From: Candidatus Omnitrophota bacterium
GTDB taxonomy: Bacteria > Omnitrophota > Omnitrophia > Omnitrophales > Aquincolibacteriaceae
DNA length: 9,282 bases
NCBI GenBank assembly: GCA_023819025.1
Contig: JAMWDC010000062.1
Location: 1-9,282 of the forward strand
Reading direction: 5' to 3'
Shown here piece by piece: positions 6,943-9,282 of the stretch (positions are counted from its first letter, which is position 1; each line of letters starts with the position of its first letter). The notes beneath the pieces were generated by a model. The model saw nothing but the letters and a program-made list of their open reading frames with translations, was not told where the DNA came from and did not search any database. The position numbers were made by a program, and so were the translations under genes.

Positions 6943-6968
6943 ATTTCTATTTTTTAAAAATTAGAAAT
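6943..6968. repeat. AT-rich 26-bp palindrome preceded by GGGGACA
   Basis: ATTTCTA (6943-6949) pairs with TAGAAAT (6962-6968), and the T-run and A-run between them extend the pairing. GGGGAC (6937-6942) lies left of it and CCCCC lies shortly to the right, so the outer ends may also pair. It could terminate leftward transcription from the tRNA and slipin genes, or be the remnant of a REP-like or transposon-end unit. Confidence 0.45.
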
Positions 6969-7055
6969 CATATTCCCCCGCCGCTTCGGGTGGATAAGGA
7001 ATTCCTTCGACCTTCAACCTCCAAATTCCCGCGGGCGCAGGCCCTTCCCCGACAT

Positions 7056-7077
7056 CATTGACGCGGTACCGTCAATG
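7056..7077. repeat. Hairpin palindrome downstream of tRNA-Val
   Basis: CATTGACG and CGTCAATG form perfect 8-bp arms around the 6-base loop CGGTAC. It lies about 30 bases past the tRNA 3' end on the minus strand. No T-run follows, so it is not a typical intrinsic terminator. Its core resembles the palindrome at 7216-7229. Confidence 0.5.
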
Positions 7078-7105
7078 GATTGCCGAAATGGCTTAGAAAA
7101 GAAAA

Positions 7106-7179
7106 TGGGCGATAAAGGACTTGAACCTTTGACCCCACGCATGTGAAGCGTGTGCTCTAACCAGCTGAGCTAATCGCCC
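7106..7179 (-). tRNA. tRNA-Val (anticodon CAC)
   Basis: The full cloverleaf is visible on the minus strand. The acceptor stem is GGGCGAT/ATCGCCC with discriminator A, and the D stem is GCTC/GAGC with AGCTGGTTA loop. The anticodon stem CACGC/GCGTG holds the 7-base loop TTCACAT, so the anticodon is CAC, reading GTG. The variable loop has 5 bases. The T arm is AAAGG-TTCAAGT-CCTTT. Length is 74 bases. CCA is not encoded; TTTTCTTTTC follows directly and may serve as trailer or weak terminator. Confidence 0.97.
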
Positions 7180-7215
7180 ATTCAAAGGGTGTGCTCGAAC
7201 CTCCGCCATCATTCT

Positions 7216-7229
7216 TGACGGATCCGTCA
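7216..7229. repeat. Perfect 14-bp palindrome between the slipin and tRNA genes
   Basis: TGACGGATCCGTCA is a perfect palindrome, enclosed by looser outer arms TCCGCC (7202-7207) and GGCGGA (7238-7243). It shares CATCATT...TTGACG...CCGTCA with the palindrome at 7056-7077 on the other side of the tRNA. No T-run follows on either strand, so I call it a repeat, not a terminator. Confidence 0.5.
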
Positions 7230-7260
7230 CAAACCGCGGCGGAAATTGCCTGTTTTCAAT

Positions 7261-8010
7261 TTAATGCTTTTCCGTGAAAATCTTAAATAAATCAATGGGG
7301 ACCGGAAAAAAGGTTGTGGTATTATTATTCTTCCCCCCGATTTCCACAAGCGTTTGAAGGTACCTCAACTGCAGAGAAACAGGCACCTTCTGCATCATCT
7401 CGCCGGCCTCGCAAATTTTCTGAGCGGCTTGAAATTCTCCCTCGGCGGCAATGACCTTGGCGCGTCTTTCCCTTTCCGCCTCCGCCTGCCGGGCCATGGC
7501 GCGCCTCAACTCTTCAGAGAGGTCCACATCCTTGACCTCCACATGGGCCACCTTGATTCCCCACGGCCCTGTCTGCTTGTCTAAAATTTCCTGCAGGATG
7601 TTGTTAATCTTCTCCCTCTGCGCCAGAAGATCATCCAAGTCGCTTTGGCCGATCACGCTCCGCAGCGTCGTTTGGGCCATCTGCAATATCGCGAAATGGA
7701 AATTTTCAATCTCGACGATCGCCTTGATGGGGTCCACGATGCGGTAATAAGTCACTGCGTTGATTTTCACGGAAACATTATCGCGGGTGATAATATCCTG
7801 AGGCGGGATATCCATGGTGACCAGCCTCATGCTGACCTTGACCGCGCGATCAATCGGCCAAAGGACGATAATCATGCCCGGCCCCTTGGGTCTGTCCAAG
7901 ACACGACCCAGGCGGAAGATCACGGCCCTTTCATATTCATTTAAGATTTTGATGCAGCTCAGGACATAAAACACAATTAGTGCGACAAACATAAACGGCG
8001 AACCGATCAT
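7261..8010 (-). CDS. Slipin/stomatin-family SPFH membrane protein
   Basis: The protein has 249 residues. It has one N-terminal membrane segment (about residues 4-20) and then the SPFH core: NEYERAVIFRLGRV (24-37), GPGMIIVLWPIDR (43-55), VTMDIPPQDIITRDNVSVK (64-82) and QTTLRSVIGQSDLDDLL (113-129). The VEVKDVDL segment (157-164) leads into an Ala/Glu/Arg-rich coiled coil (about 165-205), and a short tail ends near FFPVPIDLF. Slipins oligomerise into membrane scaffolds and act with NfeD-type proteases, which in archaea cleave the stomatin C terminus. The upstream neighbour is such a protease, ending 22 bases before this start. I chose ATG 8010 over the in-frame ATG at 8025 because AAGGAGG lies five bases before 8010 and the 8025 ATG would sit directly before that site. 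Core motifs look intact. Confidence 0.93.
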   Translation of the reverse strand: MIGSPFMFVALIVFYVLSCIKILNEYERAVIFRLGRVLDRPKGPGMIIVLWPIDRAVKVSMRLVTMDIPPQDIITRDNVSVKINAVTYYRIVDPIKAIVEIENFHFAILQMAQTTLRSVIGQSDLDDLLAQREKINNILQEILDKQTGPWGIKVAHVEVKDVDLSEELRRAMARQAEAERERRAKVIAAEGEFQAAQKICEAGEMMQKVPVSLQLRYLQTLVEIGGKNNNTTTFFPVPIDLFKIFTEKH

Positions 8011-8015
8011 GGCAA

Positions 8016-8022
8016 CCTCCTT
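8016..8022 (-). promoter_or_regulatory. Strong ribosome binding site of the slipin gene
   Basis: Minus-strand AAGGAGG stands five bases before the ATG at 8010 and within the 22-base gap after the nfeD stop codon. It fixes the start and implies co-transcription with nfeD. Confidence 0.8.
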
Positions 8023-8032
8023 CATCTTTTTG

Positions 8033-9282
8033 TCAAGCGTGTTTCGAAAGAACCCTTTTGACTTCCAAGGTCATCCCATCCACCCGAACGACTTCGACAA
8101 GTTCTCCCGAACGGATTTCCTGTTTCGATACCGCATTCCAGATCTCCCCATGGACAAAAACCTTGCCTTCGCGGCCGGCCGGGATATCTGTCTGCGCACG
8201 GCCCGATTCGCCGATCAAACCTTCCTCGCCGCTCTGGATCTTCCGGCGGTGGGATACCAACACCGCCCGGACAAGGATGAGTGTAATCACAGCCGTGGAA
8301 AGCGTCAGGGAAAAAATCAAGGACAGCGATACCCGCATCAGTTCGTTTGGAGACTCAAACAAAAGCAAGGATCCCAAGACCATGCAAATCAACCCGCCGA
8401 GCGTGGGCAAACCGAATCCTGTGATGAACATCTCGGCGACAAACAAGATCACGCCCAATAGGATCAAGGCCAGACCGGCATAATTGGTCGGGAGCATCTG
8501 CATGCTGAAAAACGCAAGGATGATGAAAATGGTGCCCAAAATCCCCGGGACCGCGGATCCCGCATGCGTCACTTCAAACAACAGTCCGTAAAAACCCAAA
8601 AGGAGCAGGAAGTAGGCAATGTTGGGATTCGCAAGGACATTGAGAAACTGCTGACGGAAGGTCATCGGAATCGAGACCACGCGGACCCTTTGCGTGTTCA
8701 GTGTTTTCTGGACGTTCCCCAAAGCAACACTCCTGCCGTGAATCTGATTGAGCAAGTCCTCGACATCTTTGGCAATCAGTTCAATCACTTTAAGCTGGAG
8801 CGCCTCGACCTCGGTAATGGAAGCGCTTTCGGCCACACTTTTTTCAGCCCATTCCGCATTCCGGTTTCTTTCCCGGGCCATGGTCTTGACAAAAGCCACC
8901 GTATCATTCAAGATTTTTGCATCGAGCGGCTCGGCCTGTTTTCCGTCTAACCCTTGATCCTTTTTCTGCCCCCATTTCGCACGCGCCAGAGAATCGAGAA
9001 AATCCCTCAATGCATCCCAGATCGTTCTTTCCCGCCCGTCGATCTGGACCGGATGGGCGGCCCCGATATTGGTGGACGGCGCCATAGCCGCTATGTGACT
9101 CGCATAGGTAATAAATACGCCCGCAGATCCTGCCCGGGATCCGCTGGGTGCGATATAAACCACCACCGGCACTTTGGAAGATAATATCCTTTTGACAATA
9201 AGACGTGTGGAATTGAGCAATCCGCCCGGCGTATCCAGTTCGATCACCAGCGCCTCGGCCTCATCCGCTTCGGCCTGGTCGA
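8033..9282 (-). CDS. nfeD: NfeD-family membrane-bound serine protease (5' end outside the window)
   Basis: The frame stays open to the right edge (first full codon at 9280), reading EALVIELDTPGG. The GTG at 9247 is internal, not the start. The ClpP-class protease domain keeps the expected dyad: Ser in AGSAG (codon 9127-9125) and Lys in AFVKTMARERNRN (codon 8887-8885). It also has the family strings APSTNIGAAHPV and EWAEKSV. About four to five hydrophobic segments follow, including NIAYFLLLLGFYGLLFEV, GTIFIILAFF, GLALILLGVILFVAEMF and a last one before HRRK. A C-terminal NfeD OB-fold domain ends the protein (GEEGLIGESGRAQTDI, KVFVHGEIWNAV, ELVEVVRVDGMTLEV). This is the long form of NfeD, typically encoded with a slipin as here; the pair is thought to act in membrane protein quality control. 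The missing part should hold the signal peptide and first protease strands. Confidence 0.93.
   Translation of the reverse strand, partial: DQAEADEAEALVIELDTPGGLLNSTRLIVKRILSSKVPVVVYIAPSGSRAGSAGVFITYASHIAAMAPSTNIGAAHPVQIDGRERTIWDALRDFLDSLARAKWGQKKDQGLDGKQAEPLDAKILNDTVAFVKTMARERNRNAEWAEKSVAESASITEVEALQLKVIELIAKDVEDLLNQIHGRSVALGNVQKTLNTQRVRVVSIPMTFRQQFLNVLANPNIAYFLLLLGFYGLLFEVTHAGSAVPGILGTIFIILAFFSMQMLPTNYAGLALILLGVILFVAEMFITGFGLPTLGGLICMVLGSLLLFESPNELMRVSLSLIFSLTLSTAVITLILVRAVLVSHRRKIQSGEEGLIGESGRAQTDIPAGREGKVFVHGEIWNAVSKQEIRSGELVEVVRVDGMTLEVKRVLSKHA

Noticed and set aside
7106..7179. tRNA-His
   Set aside because: The loop TTCACAT puts CAC, not GTG, at the anticodon, and the acceptor lacks the extra 5' G typical of tRNA-His.
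1..9282. CRISPR array or phage genes
   Set aside because: No regularly spaced direct repeats and no phage structural or integrase motifs were seen.

Overview
The window most resembles a fragment of a metagenome-assembled genome of the Candidatus Omnitrophota type. That is an inference from a very long, signal-peptide-bearing, multi-domain protein whose N-terminal domain (a TraB/ChaN-like fold with VEGA and GGFHT motifs) I associate with that phylum. No ribosomal marker is present to confirm it. All genes lie on the minus strand, so the window reads biologically from right to left.

Right end (9282 to 7261): a two-gene membrane proteolysis module. It consists of a 5'-truncated NfeD-type serine protease with an intact Ser/Lys dyad, and 22 bases after it a stomatin/slipin (SPFH) gene with a strong ribosome binding site. 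A tRNA-Val(CAC) gene follows at 7106-7179, flanked by two related hairpin palindromes.

Middle (about 6970 to 5137): a visibly AT-richer segment carrying one AAA_14/DUF4143-type ATPase. It has its own well-formed promoter overlapped by two copies of a 19-bp inverted repeat spaced exactly 33 bp apart. The layout looks like an independently regulated, probably acquired cassette. The stretch 5569-5137 holds no convincing gene.

Left end (5136 to the window edge): one giant gene. The first frame encodes 1427 residues, but its last ~100 residues are out-of-frame nonsense. Reading the alternative frame from about 1150 down to base 2 restores conserved RidA-superfamily sequence and then runs open to the edge, so the intended product is at least 1712 residues. 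Domain order is signal peptide, TraB/ChaN-like domain, helical domain, tandem RidA/YjgF (chorismatase-like) module, two or three XRE-like helix-turn-helix segments, and an unknown remainder. Short RSEVR-like motifs recur at the domain joins.

Two quality problems sit in this gene. One is a single-base frameshift near 1149-1171. The other is a perfect 29-base copy of the Illumina P5 flow-cell oligonucleotide at 1997-2025, preceded by its poly-T spacer. Because two halves of the same RidA-type module flank the P5 sequence, I think it overwrote a short native stretch and did not join unrelated loci. A GC-rich palindromic element is also embedded in frame in the N-terminal domain.
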